Assembly (NCBI GenBank): GCA_910575265.1
Contig: CAJTEA010000010.1
Location: 54,559 to 118,558, forward strand
Direction of reading: 5' to 3'
From: Oscillospiraceae bacterium
GTDB lineage: Bacteria; Bacillota; Clostridia; Oscillospirales; Oscillospiraceae
Length of the DNA stretch: 64,000 nt
Below the pieces are notes generated by a model, which did not search any database, was not told where the DNA came from, and saw nothing but the letters and a program-made list of their open reading frames with translations. This document shows positions 1 to 7,453 of this stretch, one piece after another; positions within the stretch are counted from its first letter, which is position 1, and each line of letters opens with the position of its first letter. Both the position numbers and the translations under genes were made by a program.

Positions 1-1005
1 TTTTACGGGGCCAGACGGCTGAAGGAGCTGCTGAGCGCGGTGAAAAAGCACTATCATGTGGACAGAAACGCCGAGATCACCTTCGAGGCCAACCCGGACA
101 GCGCCGATTTTAAGACCCTCCGCGCTCTGCGCCGGGCGGGATTCAACCGGGTGTCCCTGGGGCTTCAGTCCGCCTGTTCCGCGGAGCTGGAGGCGGTTCA
201 CCGGCCCCACACCGTGGAACAGGGCGACGAGGCGGTTGCCGCGGCCCGGAGGGCGAAGCTGAGCAACCTGTCGCTGGACCTGATCTACGGCCTGCCCGGC
301 CAGACCATGGCCAGCTGGCGGACAACGGTGGAGCACGCCCTGTCCCTGGCCCCGGAGCACCTGTCCTGTTACGGCCTGAAGGTGGAGGAGGGCACCCCTC
401 TCGCCGCCCGGGCGGCCGCCGGAGAGGTCCTGCCCGATGACGACACCCAGGCGGACATGTACCTGTGGACGGTGGACCGGCTGGCTCAGGCGGGGTATGA
501 GCAGTATGAGATCTCCAACTTCGCCAAACCCGGCTTTGCGTCCCGGCACAACCTGCGCTATTGGCGCATGGAGCCCTACATCGGCTTCGGGCCGGGGGCT
601 CACTCCGACTTCGGCGGCCGCCGCTACGCCTGGATTCGGGACCTGGAGGGCTACGCCAGGGGTGTTCTGGAGGGGGGCAGGCTTCTGGACAGCGAGGAGC
701 TGATTCCCCAGGAGGAGCGGAGCGGCGAATATCTGATGCTCCGCCTGCGCACCACCCAGGGCATTGAGGAGTGGGAGTATCGGGGGCGGTATTTTATGGA
801 CTTTTCCCCCATCCAGGAGCGTCTGGAGCGCTTTCAGGCCCGGGGCTGGGCGGAACAGGCCGACGGTCGGTGGCGCTTTACCCCCAGAGGCTTTCTGGTG
901 TCCAACCAGCTCATCGGCGATCTGCTGGAGCGGCAGGAGCGCTCCCGGCTTTCCGAGCTGCTGCCCCGGGTGCGGGAGCAGTTTGGGGGCCGGCGGACGG
1001 AATGA
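1..1005 (+). CDS. hemW: HemW-type radical SAM protein, 5' end cut off by window
   Basis: This is the C-terminal 334 residues of a HemW-like (coproporphyrinogen oxidase-like) radical SAM protein. HemW is known as a heme chaperone that delivers heme to respiratory proteins. The reading frame is open from base 1, so the start and the iron-sulfur CX3CX2C motif lie outside the window. Visible family blocks in order are TFEANPDS, RVSLGLQS, DLIYGLPGQ, HLSCYGLKVEEGTPL, YEISNFAKPG, the HNLRYW motif and GFGPGAHS. The HNxxYW motif separates HemW from true HemN oxidases. A GTG at 40 is an internal codon, not the start. A terminator follows at once, so the gene ends its own transcript. Confidence 0.9.
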   Translation, partial: FYGARRLKELLSAVKKHYHVDRNAEITFEANPDSADFKTLRALRRAGFNRVSLGLQSACSAELEAVHRPHTVEQGDEAVAAARRAKLSNLSLDLIYGLPGQTMASWRTTVEHALSLAPEHLSCYGLKVEEGTPLAARAAAGEVLPDDDTQADMYLWTVDRLAQAGYEQYEISNFAKPGFASRHNLRYWRMEPYIGFGPGAHSDFGGRRYAWIRDLEGYARGVLEGGRLLDSEELIPQEERSGEYLMLRLRTTQGIEEWEYRGRYFMDFSPIQERLERFQARGWAEQADGRWRFTPRGFLVSNQLIGDLLERQERSRLSELLPRVREQFGGRRTE

Positions 1006-1037
1006 ATGTCATTTTTTTACAAAAATTTTCTGAGTTT

Positions 1038-1082
1038 CGGACAGGGCTGGGAGTTTTTTCCCCTCGCTGTCCGTCTTTTTTT
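1038..1082 (+). terminator. terminator after hemW
   Basis: CGGACAG (1038-1044) pairs with CTGTCCG (1067-1073), with a GGGAG/CCCC inner stem, followed by a long T run. Confidence 0.85.
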
Positions 1083-1111
1083 ACAATTTGTTCACAGGTC
1101 CGCAATTTTTG

Positions 1112-1140
1112 TTGCAACCGGGACATAATAGTGCTATAAT
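1112..1140 (+). promoter_or_regulatory. murA promoter
   Basis: TTGCAA (1112-1117), 17-base spacer, perfect TATAAT (1135-1140). It leaves a leader of about 125 bases before murA that contains a short GGCGTACGCGCC palindrome. Confidence 0.85.
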
Positions 1141-1273
1141 GTACTCGGTTTGTTACGCTCTGCCATATACGCGGCCCTTGCGCCCGGGCGGACGGCGGTG
1201 ACTTTGATTTTACATATGGCGTACGCGCCGTATCATCTATAGATTCCAGACTTGGAAAAGAAGGTGCAGGCTT

Positions 1274-2569
1274 TTGACAAAGTATCTGATTCACGGCGGG
1301 AATCCCCTCCACGGAACGATCCACATCAGCGGCGCCAAAAACGCCGCTGTGGCTATCATCCCCGCCGCCCTGCTGGTAGACGGCGTCTGCCGCATCGAAA
1401 ATGTCCCTCAGATCAGCGACGTGACCTTGATTCTCCAGATTCTGCGGGAATTGGGCGCTAATGTGCGCATTGTCAACCGAACCACTATCGAGGTTGACTG
1501 TTCTCATATCCGCAACCGCCAGGTTCCCTATGAGCTGGCCCGGAAAATCCGCGCCAGCTATTATCTGGTGGGCGCGCTGCTCAGCCGGTTCAGTTGGGCG
1601 GAGGTGCCCCTGCCTGGCGGCTGCGACCTGGGCGGCCGTCCGGTGGACCAGCACATCAAGGGCTTTGTGGCCATGGGGGCCGAGGTGGATGTGCGCAACG
1701 GCCTGATTTACGCCCGGGTGCCCAGCGGAGCCCGGCTGTCCGGAGGGCAGGTGTATCTGGATATCGTATCCGTCGGGGCCACCATGAATATCATGCTGGC
1801 CGCCACCCTGGCCGAGGGCATGACCATCATTGAGAACGCCGCCAAGGAGCCCCATATTGTGGACCTGGCCAACTTCCTCAACTCCATGGGGGCCGATATC
1901 CGGGGCGCGGGCACCGATGTAATCAAAATCCGGGGAGTGAGCCGCCTGCGGGGCGGGTCCTACTCCATCATTCCCGACCAGATCGAGGCCGGAACCTATA
2001 TGGCCGCCCTGGCCGCCGCCGGCGGGGATCTGACCATTGAAAATGTGATCCCCAAACACATGGACTGCATCACCGCCAAGCTGGTGGAGATGGGGGTTGA
2101 CGTGGAGGAGCTGGATGACGCCATCCGGCTCCGGCGGGAGGGCCCGCTGGGCCGGGTGAATGTAAAGACCATGCCCTATCCCGGCTTCCCTACCGACATG
2201 CAGCCCCAGATTGCCGCCGTTCTGTGCGTCGCTCAGGGCACCAGCGTCCTCACCGAGGGGGTGTGGGACAACCGCTACCGCTATGTGGACGAATTCCGCC
2301 GCATGGGGGCCCAGATTCAGGTGGACGGCAAGGTGGCCGTTATCGAAGGGGTGGACCATCTCACTGGAGCTCCCGTTCACGCCTGCGACCTGCGGGCCGG
2401 GGCCGCCATGGTCATCGCCGGTTTGGCCGCTCAGGGCGTCACCGAGATCGATGGCGTTCACCACATTGAGCGGGGCTATGAGACGATCATTGAGAAGTTG
2501 GCCTCCGTGGGCGCGGATGTCCAGATTGTCAGTACGCCGGACGAGGAAAATACAGCCCAGGTAGGCTGA
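1274..2569 (+). CDS. murA: UDP-N-acetylglucosamine 1-carboxyvinyltransferase MurA
   Basis: MurA transfers enolpyruvate from PEP to UDP-GlcNAc, the first committed step of peptidoglycan synthesis in the cytoplasm. The protein is 431 residues, normal for the family. Visible marks are the N-terminal SGAKNAAVAIIPA block (substrate-binding Lys-Asn) and the PGGC loop carrying the PEP-reactive cysteine, the fosfomycin target, within LPGGCDLGGRPVDQH. I chose the TTG at 1274 because GAAGGTG lies seven bases upstream. It has its own promoter and a strong terminator, so it is probably monocistronic. Firmicutes often carry two MurA copies; I cannot tell from this window which one this is. Confidence 0.96.
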   Translation: MTKYLIHGGNPLHGTIHISGAKNAAVAIIPAALLVDGVCRIENVPQISDVTLILQILRELGANVRIVNRTTIEVDCSHIRNRQVPYELARKIRASYYLVGALLSRFSWAEVPLPGGCDLGGRPVDQHIKGFVAMGAEVDVRNGLIYARVPSGARLSGGQVYLDIVSVGATMNIMLAATLAEGMTIIENAAKEPHIVDLANFLNSMGADIRGAGTDVIKIRGVSRLRGGSYSIIPDQIEAGTYMAALAAAGGDLTIENVIPKHMDCITAKLVEMGVDVEELDDAIRLRREGPLGRVNVKTMPYPGFPTDMQPQIAAVLCVAQGTSVLTEGVWDNRYRYVDEFRRMGAQIQVDGKVAVIEGVDHLTGAPVHACDLRAGAAMVIAGLAAQGVTEIDGVHHIERGYETIIEKLASVGADVQIVSTPDEENTAQVG

Positions 2570-2579
2570 AAAGACGCGG

Positions 2580-2607
2580 ACGGGCGGCCAAAGGCCGCCC
2601 GTTTTTT
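2580..2607 (+). terminator. terminator between murA and yycJ
   Basis: ACGGGCGGCC (2580-2589), loop AAA, GGCCGCCCGT (2593-2602), then T6. This is a near-ideal intrinsic terminator. Confidence 0.93.
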
Positions 2608-2622
2608 GAGGGAGAGAACCAT

Positions 2623-3438
2623 TTGTTTACATTCACCACCTTTGCCAGCGGCTCTTTGGGCAACGCCGCTCTGGTGTCCTGTGGAGATACCCACATCCTG
2701 CTGGACGCGGGCATCTCCGCCAAACGGATCACCGCCGGGCTCGCGGAGCTGGGGGTCAAGCCCTGGCAGCTGTCCGCCATTCTGCTTACCCATGAGCATA
2801 GCGACCATGTGTCCGGTTTGCGGGTGCTGACCAAAAAAGCGGGCGCCCCCATTTACGCCACCCGCGCCACCTGCTGGGAGTGGTACCGAAAAAACCGGTG
2901 CGACCAGGTAAAGGGCCTGTTTCAGCCCCAGGAGGCGGGGGCCGGGGTACGGATCGGGTCGCTGTGGGTGGAGTCCTTCCCCACCCCTCACGACGCGGCG
3001 GACAGCGTGGGCTGGTCTGTCGCCGGGGAGGGAAGCCGGATGGTCCTGTGTACCGACCTGGGCCATGTCACCGATGAGGTGCGCCGGGCGGTGGAGGGCT
3101 GTGACCTGCTGGTGTGCGAGGCCAATCACGACGAGGACTGGGTCCGTTCCGGCCCCTATCCCTACTACTTAAAGCGGCGCGTTTTGGGGGAGTACGGCCA
3201 CCTGTCTAACGAGGCGGGGGCGGAGCTGGCCGCCTTCGCGGTGGAGCACGGGACAAAAACCGTGGTGCTGGCCCACCTGTCCCAGACGAACAATACCCCT
3301 GTCCGGGCCTATGAGACAGCGGCCCACCGCCTGCTGGCCATGGACTGCGACCCGGAGCGGGACATCTCCCTGACCGTAGCCCCCGCGAATACCCTAGGTC
3401 CTACCGTCTCCCTGGGAAAGGAGGCGGCGGCATGCTGA
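2623..3438 (+). CDS. yycJ: YycJ/WalJ-type metallo-beta-lactamase-fold hydrolase
   Basis: A 271-residue metallo-beta-lactamase-fold protein of the YycJ (WalJ) family, reported to be a DNA exonuclease-like enzyme associated with the WalRK cell-wall regulon. The start is FTTFASGSLGNAALV, with the metal-binding THEHSDH motif at about residues 54-60 and an FPTPHDAADSVG block typical of YycJ. The start is TTG at 2623 after GGGAGAGAACC. Its last codons overlap rlmH, the yycJ-rlmH order also found in Bacillus. The WalRK genes themselves are not here. A terminator sits directly upstream and I see no consensus promoter in the 20-base gap, so it may depend on read-through from murA. Confidence 0.85.
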   Translation: MFTFTTFASGSLGNAALVSCGDTHILLDAGISAKRITAGLAELGVKPWQLSAILLTHEHSDHVSGLRVLTKKAGAPIYATRATCWEWYRKNRCDQVKGLFQPQEAGAGVRIGSLWVESFPTPHDAADSVGWSVAGEGSRMVLCTDLGHVTDEVRRAVEGCDLLVCEANHDEDWVRSGPYPYYLKRRVLGEYGHLSNEAGAELAAFAVEHGTKTVVLAHLSQTNNTPVRAYETAAHRLLAMDCDPERDISLTVAPANTLGPTVSLGKEAAAC

Positions 3439-3911
3439 GCGTTTACCTCATCTGCGTGGGCAAGCTGAAAGAAAAATTTTATAAGGACGCCTGTGCCGAA
3501 TATGTCAAGCGGCTTTCTTCCTACTGCAAGCTGACGGTGGTGGAGATTCCGGAGGTCAAGCTGTCCAAGTCCCCCACCTTGGGGGAGATCGCCAACGCCC
3601 TGGACAAGGAGGGGGACGCTATCCGGATCAAAATTCCCCCCAGCTCCCGGGTAGTGGCCCTGTGCGTCGAGGGCCGGATGCGCTCCAGCGAGGAGATGGC
3701 CCACATGATCCCATCCCAGGGGAGTCAGGACAAGCACCTGGTCTTTCTCATCGGCGGCAGCTACGGCCTCCATCCCTCCGTCAAGGCGGAGGCTCATATA
3801 CAGCTCTCCATGTCCCCCATGACCTTCCCCCACCACCTGGCCCGGGTCATGCTGCTGGAACAGATTTATCGGGCGTTCAAAATCAACGAGGGGTCGTCTT
3901 ACCATAAATGA
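3432..3911 (+). CDS. rlmH: 23S rRNA pseudouridine1915-N3 methyltransferase RlmH
   Basis: RlmH is a SPOUT-fold methyltransferase that methylates pseudouridine 1915 in helix 69 of 23S rRNA using S-adenosylmethionine. The 159-residue length matches the family. Diagnostic parts are the FLIGGSYGLHPSV knot region and the C-terminal block beginning SPMTFPHHLARVMLLEQ and ending in SYHK, which forms the trefoil-knot cofactor pocket. The start overlaps the yycJ 3' end by seven bases, suggesting translational coupling, and AAAGGAGG lies just before the ATG inside yycJ. A strong terminator begins on the base after its stop codon. Confidence 0.97.
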   Translation: MLSVYLICVGKLKEKFYKDACAEYVKRLSSYCKLTVVEIPEVKLSKSPTLGEIANALDKEGDAIRIKIPPSSRVVALCVEGRMRSSEEMAHMIPSQGSQDKHLVFLIGGSYGLHPSVKAEAHIQLSMSPMTFPHHLARVMLLEQIYRAFKINEGSSYHK

Positions 3912-3944
3912 GAGCCTGACGCGGTTGCGTCAGGCTCCTTTTCC
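3912..3944 (+). terminator. terminator after rlmH
   Basis: GAGCCTGACGC (3912-3922), loop GGTT, GCGTCAGGCTC (3927-3937), then CTTTTCCTTT. Confidence 0.9.
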
Positions 3945-3946
3945 TT

Positions 3947-4150
3947 TCAGCGGTCCAGCTCCCGCTGGAACAGGGGAATCAAATGCTCCTGGTGAAGCTG
4001 CTGGCACAGGGCAATCTCATTGTCCAAAAGCCGACGCGGCGCGTCCCGGCTGACCGGCTCCAGAAAGCGCTCCCCCGTCTTCTGTGGCGAACCAGCTGTG
4101 TGCCTCCACAGGGCCAAAGCACAGTTTTTTAAGAATGATCCGACAGTCAT
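3947..4150 (-). CDS. small hypothetical protein (67 aa)
   Basis: An unrecognised 67-residue basic protein downstream of the radical SAM gene on the same strand, 60 bases after its stop. It has an ATG with AGAGGAAA about nine bases upstream. The reading frame contains helical-looking segments such as PRRLLDNEIALCQQLHQEH. No signal peptide or membrane segment is visible. It converges with rlmH across a strong hairpin. The good ribosome binding site argues for a real gene; the small size and lack of a recognised family argue for caution. Confidence 0.4.
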   Translation of the reverse strand: MTVGSFLKNCALALWRHTAGSPQKTGERFLEPVSRDAPRRLLDNEIALCQQLHQEHLIPLFQRELDR

Positions 4151-4210
4151 TGACGAATGTTTCCTCTGGCGGGCAATGGAGCCAGGGACTGACCCAAAAA
4201 TCGTTTATGG

Positions 4211-5089
4211 CTACACCCCCGTCAAATCAAAGGGCGGCGTGTACTCCTCCCTGGCGGAGGTCCGCTCCTGGGTGAAGCCGTTCAGGCCCAGATTGACCAT
4301 ATAGGTTTGGGCGGTGTGTATTTCGCTGGAGCGCAGGCGGCGGTTAAGCTCCGGGCAGGCGGACAGGTCCCCCCAGGGGGTGTACTGGCTCATGAGGGAG
4401 AAAAGCACCGTCCCCGGCGGGAACTCACCCGCCACCCAGTCCATCACCGCCTTGGCCTGGGTAACCTGACCGGGGATGATAAGGTGGCGTATGATTGTAC
4501 CACTTAATAACAGTCCGTTATGATCAAACCGGCAGGGACCGGTCTGGCGGACCATCTCCCGGATCGCCGCCTGGGCGGTTTCCGGGTAATCGGAGGCGGC
4601 GGAGTACCGCCGGGCGGTCTCTCCGTCCAGATACTTCAGGTCGGGAAGATAGACATCAACTTTTCCCTCCAGCGCCCGCAGGGTATCCGTTTTGTCATAT
4701 CCACCCGTGTTGAATACAACAGGGACAGGAGGGCGCCAGCCCTCCAGCAGGGCGGCGAGCACGTGGGCGTAGTGGGTGGGGCTGACGAAGTTCAGGTTGT
4801 GGGCTCCTTGAGCGATCAGCTCTCCGCAGATTTCCCGCAGCCGGTCCAGAGTGACGGCGCGGCCAAAATCCTGACGGCTGATTTTTTCGTTCTGGCAGAA
4901 CACACAGTCCAGGGGACAGCCGGAAAAAAAGATGGTTCCGGAGCCGCGGGTACCGGAAATCGGGGGTTCCTCCCAGTGGTGGAGCGCCGCCCGGGCCAGA
5001 ATGGGAACGGAGGGCACGCGGCACCAGCCCTGTCCCTCTGTTTCAGTCCGCAGGGCTCCGCAGTTTCGGGGGCAGAGGGCGCATCTCAT
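4211..5089 (-). CDS. PflA-like radical SAM protein
   Basis: A 292-residue radical SAM protein of the PFL-activase-like group often annotated as AmmeMemoRadiSam-related. It opens with a cysteine motif (CALCPRNCG), a second cysteine in GWCRV, then the cluster-binding SGCPLDCVFCQN (CX3CX2C). These are followed by NFVSPTHYAHVL, VVFNTGGYDK and DVYLPDLKYLD blocks that shape the SAM barrel. The open frame extends far upstream, but the true start is the ATG at 5089: GGGAGG lies just before it and it overlaps the mutY stop by four bases (ATGA). Substrate unknown. The mutY linkage suggests co-transcription only, not a shared pathway. Confidence 0.85.
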   Translation of the reverse strand: MRCALCPRNCGALRTETEGQGWCRVPSVPILARAALHHWEEPPISGTRGSGTIFFSGCPLDCVFCQNEKISRQDFGRAVTLDRLREICGELIAQGAHNLNFVSPTHYAHVLAALLEGWRPPVPVVFNTGGYDKTDTLRALEGKVDVYLPDLKYLDGETARRYSAASDYPETAQAAIREMVRQTGPCRFDHNGLLLSGTIIRHLIIPGQVTQAKAVMDWVAGEFPPGTVLFSLMSQYTPWGDLSACPELNRRLRSSEIHTAQTYMVNLGLNGFTQERTSAREEYTPPFDLTGV

Positions 5090-6135
5090 ACAAACCTCCC
5101 CAGGCGGCCAGCCACCTGTTGGGCGAAGCTCTGAAAGGCGTTGGGAACGGCGTAGACATCCCGCAGGGCGTTCCGGTCCGCCCACACCCAGCCCTCCGGG
5201 AGCTCCGGGCCGGCCAGCTCTCCGGTCAGGGCGGTCATGCGCCACTCCACATGGCTGAATATGTGGATTCCGGTCCCCGCCCGCTCCAGGACGGGGGCGG
5301 ACAGCCCCCACTGCCGGAGCCCGCCGCTTTCGCTGGCCAGCTCGTTGGGATACTCCCAAAGTCCGGCCAGCAGGCCCCGGTCCGGGCGGCGGCGCAGGGC
5401 CACGGCGTTTTGATAAAAGAGCAGGTAAACGGTTCTCGCCTCCACCCGGCGGGCCTTCTTTGCCGCTTTGACGGGCAGCTCCCCCGTCCGGCCCTCCTGA
5501 AAAGCCCGACAGAAGGCCGCCGCCGGACACGTTTCGCACAGGGGAGCGCCGTTGGGAAGGCAGACGGTGGCCCCCAGCTCCATCAGCGCTTGATTGAAGT
5601 CCCCCGGCGCGTCCAGGGGGATCACCTCCGCCAGGGCCTGGGTCACCCTCTTTTTCATGGCGGGGGTGGAGATATCCCCGCTGTCCCCGGTGATTCGGGC
5701 GGTGACCCGGAGGACATTGCCGTCCACCGCCGGGACGGGCAGGCAAAAGGCGATGGAGGCGACCGCCCCGGCGGTATAATCCCCCACCCCGGCCAGAGCC
5801 CGGATATCTTCATAAGTATTTGGGAATATTCCACCGTGACGCTCCATGATCTGAATTGCCGCTTTTCGCAGGTTTCTGGCCCGGCTGTAGTAGCCCAGGC
5901 CCTGCCACAGCTTCATCAGGACGTCGGGGGGCAGGGCGGCGAGATCGGCCACCGTGGGGGCGGCCTCCAGAAACCGGCGGTAGTACTCCAGCACCGCCGC
6001 CACACGGGTCTGCTGGAGCATGATTTCAGACACCCAGATATGATAGGGACTGGGATCGCCGCGCCAGGGCAGCCCGCGGGCGTTTTCCCGGTACCACATC
6101 AGCAGGGGGATGGGAAGCTGCTGTAATTCGTCCAA
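5086..6135 (-). CDS. mutY: adenine DNA glycosylase MutY
   Basis: MutY removes adenine mispaired with 8-oxoguanine. The helix-hairpin-helix core shows SEIMLQQTRVA near the N terminus (catalytic glutamate) and LAGVGDYTAGAVASIAF followed by the catalytic aspartate in VPAVDGNVLR. The iron-sulfur loop is C-X6-C-X2-C-X5-C ending in CETCPAAAFC, and a NUDIX-like MutT domain follows. The frame is open to 6186, but a promoter with 17-base spacing occupies 6169-6197, so that upstream codon would not be transcribed. I therefore place the start at the TTG at 6135, seven bases after AGAGGAG, giving 349 residues, close to the usual MutY length. Confidence 0.92.
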   Translation of the reverse strand: MDELQQLPIPLLMWYRENARGLPWRGDPSPYHIWVSEIMLQQTRVAAVLEYYRRFLEAAPTVADLAALPPDVLMKLWQGLGYYSRARNLRKAAIQIMERHGGIFPNTYEDIRALAGVGDYTAGAVASIAFCLPVPAVDGNVLRVTARITGDSGDISTPAMKKRVTQALAEVIPLDAPGDFNQALMELGATVCLPNGAPLCETCPAAAFCRAFQEGRTGELPVKAAKKARRVEARTVYLLFYQNAVALRRRPDRGLLAGLWEYPNELASESGGLRQWGLSAPVLERAGTGIHIFSHVEWRMTALTGELAGPELPEGWVWADRNALRDVYAVPNAFQSFAQQVAGRLGRFV

Positions 6136-6168
6136 GGCCAGGCTCCTCTCACTGTAAATAGCCCTATC

Positions 6169-6197
6169 ATCATACAACGTTTCCAAAGAGATTGCAA
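6169..6197 (-). promoter_or_regulatory. mutY promoter
   Basis: On the minus strand TTGCAA (6192-6197), 17-base spacer, TATGAT (6169-6174). It decides the mutY start by placing transcription initiation downstream of the first in-frame start codon. Confidence 0.75.
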
Positions 6198-6465
6198 CTG
6201 ATTGGGAGACGCTCGAAAGGATAACAAAATACTAATGAGAAGCATAATGGATTTGGGGATGGCATTTCCGGGCGAGGAGTGGTAAAGTCTTTGACAGAGC
6301 AAAGGTTAAAAATTTAACGAGGAACCGGCTGCCGCTCTTGTCGGAGACACGGTGAATTTTCAATCTTTGATCTCATCATTCCTTTTTCATCCATCCTTCC
6401 AGATCACCAAACAGGGACACCCCAACGGGGTGTCCCTGTTTGGTCTGTCCGCGGAAGCGGATGGC
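6198..6465. other. intergenic region with a long perfect hairpin
   Basis: No gene seen. It holds a perfect 18-base-pair stem, 6406-6423 pairing with 6427-6444 around a three-base loop, plus the small palindrome GTTAAAAATTTAAC (6305-6318). The long hairpin lies just past the 3' end of the minus-strand RHH gene but has no good T run on either side. Confidence 0.6.
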
Positions 6466-6636
6466 TTATTCAGTCATCCGTCTTTCATGTTTTTTCAGTA
6501 AATCCTCGACCGCCTCATCCAGCAATCTGGATTTTGGTATCCTGGTCCTCTGAGCCAGCAAATCAAGTTCCTTCGCCAGCTCGTTTTTCAACGAGGATGT
6601 AAACCTTGTCCGATTCACCAATATGGCTTCCGGCAT
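6466..6636 (-). CDS. ribbon-helix-helix DNA-binding protein (56 aa)
   Basis: A 56-residue protein with an Arc/CopG-like ribbon-helix-helix pattern: a short strand (NRTRFTSSLKNE), helix A (LAKELDLLAQRT) and helix B (PKSRLLDEAVEDLLKKH). Such proteins bind DNA as dimers and are often autorepressors or antitoxins. The start is ATG at 6636 with AAGGTGG upstream; longer in-frame extensions run through the promoter and are unlikely. It is divergently transcribed from a second RHH gene at 6751, and its minus 10 box sits inside one copy of a 17-base direct repeat. No toxin gene is adjacent, so an antitoxin role is not supported. Confidence 0.75.
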   Translation of the reverse strand: MPEAILVNRTRFTSSLKNELAKELDLLAQRTRIPKSRLLDEAVEDLLKKHERRMTE

Positions 6637-6660
6637 TTTTTGCACCACCTTGCACGCTTG

Positions 6661-6731
6661 TATGTCATATAGTGTATCGTTGAACGAATTAAAATACAAG
6701 GGGTTGCATTTTATGTCATATAGTGTATAAT
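6661..6731. promoter_or_regulatory. divergent promoters with 17-bp repeated operator
   Basis: The 17-mer TATGTCATATAGTGTAT occurs at 6661-6677 and 6712-6728, exactly 51 bases apart. On the minus strand TTGTAT (6694-6699), 17-base spacer, TACACT (6671-6676) lies within copy 1. On the plus strand TTGCAT (6704-6709), 16-base spacer, TATAAT (6726-6731) overlaps copy 2. This is well placed to repress both RHH genes. Confidence 0.8.
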
Positions 6732-6750
6732 GATGCATAGAGGTGATATG

Positions 6751-6891
6751 ATGAAAAAGATCGAAAAAAAGGTAACAGTGGGAATGACGCAGGAGCTTTA
6801 CAACACGCTGAAGCGGCTGGCGGAGGAGGACTGCCGGTCGGTTCCCAGCTATGTCCGGCTGGTTCTGCGGGAGCATGTGGAACAAAAGTAG
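6751..6891 (+). CDS. second ribbon-helix-helix mini-protein (46 aa)
   Basis: A 46-residue protein with a lysine-rich start (MKKIEKKVTVGM), then helices ELYNTLKRLAEE and VPSYVRLVLREHVEQ. This is the strand-helix-helix layout of ribbon-helix-helix DNA-binding proteins. The ATG at 6751 follows AGAGGTGAT; an ATG one codon earlier is too close to that site. It shares a divergent promoter region with the RHH gene at 6636, and each promoter carries one copy of the same 17-base repeat. The two proteins are not obvious duplicates. Either or both could be the repressor. Confidence 0.75.
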   Translation: MKKIEKKVTVGMTQELYNTLKRLAEEDCRSVPSYVRLVLREHVEQK

Positions 6892-6932
6892 CGGCGGGGC
6901 TTTCCCCGCCGCTGGAATCGCGTAAGCGTTTG

Positions 6933-7328
6933 TCAGCAGCCTCTGCCGTGGCAGTGGCCATGACCATAGGAGACACTGGACACGCAGGTGCCGTCACAAT
7001 AACCCGCCTCATGATGGGATCCGCAGTAGGTTACGCCGTCGTGGGTGTGGCGACCGGCCAGCTCGCAGCCCTCCGCCGTACACAAAGCCCGGCACGCTCC
7101 GTCGCAGACACCTGTTCCGTGAGCGTAGCCGCAATAAGTCACGCCATCGTGGACATGGCGGCCGGCCAGCTCGCAGTCCTCATAGGCGCAGACGGTGACA
7201 GTGGTTTGCGCGGGGCGGCTGTAGTACCTCCAGCCTCCGTGACAGCCGTGAGCGGACGCGGGCAGGATCAGCGCGGCGGCCATAAGGGCGCACACCAGGC
7301 CAGCGGCCAGACGGCTTGGCTTTTTCAT
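6933..7328 (-). CDS. secreted His/Cys-rich repeat protein
   Basis: A 131-residue protein with a clear signal peptide (MKKPSRLAAGL, hydrophobic core, cleavage near ASA-HGCHGG). The mature part contains two tandem copies of the pattern CxxxxCELAGRHxHDGVTYCGxxHxxGxCDGxC, plus a His/Gly/Cys-rich tail (YGHGHCHGRGC). Regularly spaced cysteines and histidines suggest metal binding or disulfides outside the membrane; this is inference, I know no characterised member. The start is ATG at 7328, eight bases after AAGGAG. A perfect 17-base palindrome lies just upstream. It stands alone between the RHH pair and pth. Confidence 0.8.
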   Translation of the reverse strand: MKKPSRLAAGLVCALMAAALILPASAHGCHGGWRYYSRPAQTTVTVCAYEDCELAGRHVHDGVTYCGYAHGTGVCDGACRALCTAEGCELAGRHTHDGVTYCGSHHEAGYCDGTCVSSVSYGHGHCHGRGC

Positions 7329-7352
7329 AACCAACACTCCTTATTGATTTGT

Positions 7353-7369
7353 TCCAAACAAAGTTTGGA
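7353..7369. promoter_or_regulatory. palindromic operator candidate before His/Cys gene
   Basis: TCCAAAC-AAA-GTTTGGA, a perfect inverted repeat 25 bases upstream of the start codon. Position and symmetry suit a dimeric repressor; the regulator is unknown. Confidence 0.55.
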
Positions 7370-7453
7370 CTGTACCCTGATTCTATACCTTCCGCCGGGG
7401 AAAGGCAAGGCCGTTCGCGGAACAGTTAAAAATATTAAGCGGAGCCCAGTCCC

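Noticed and set aside
6466..6891. Toxin-antitoxin module
   Set aside because: Both proteins look like DNA-binding RHH proteins and no toxin-like fold is adjacent.
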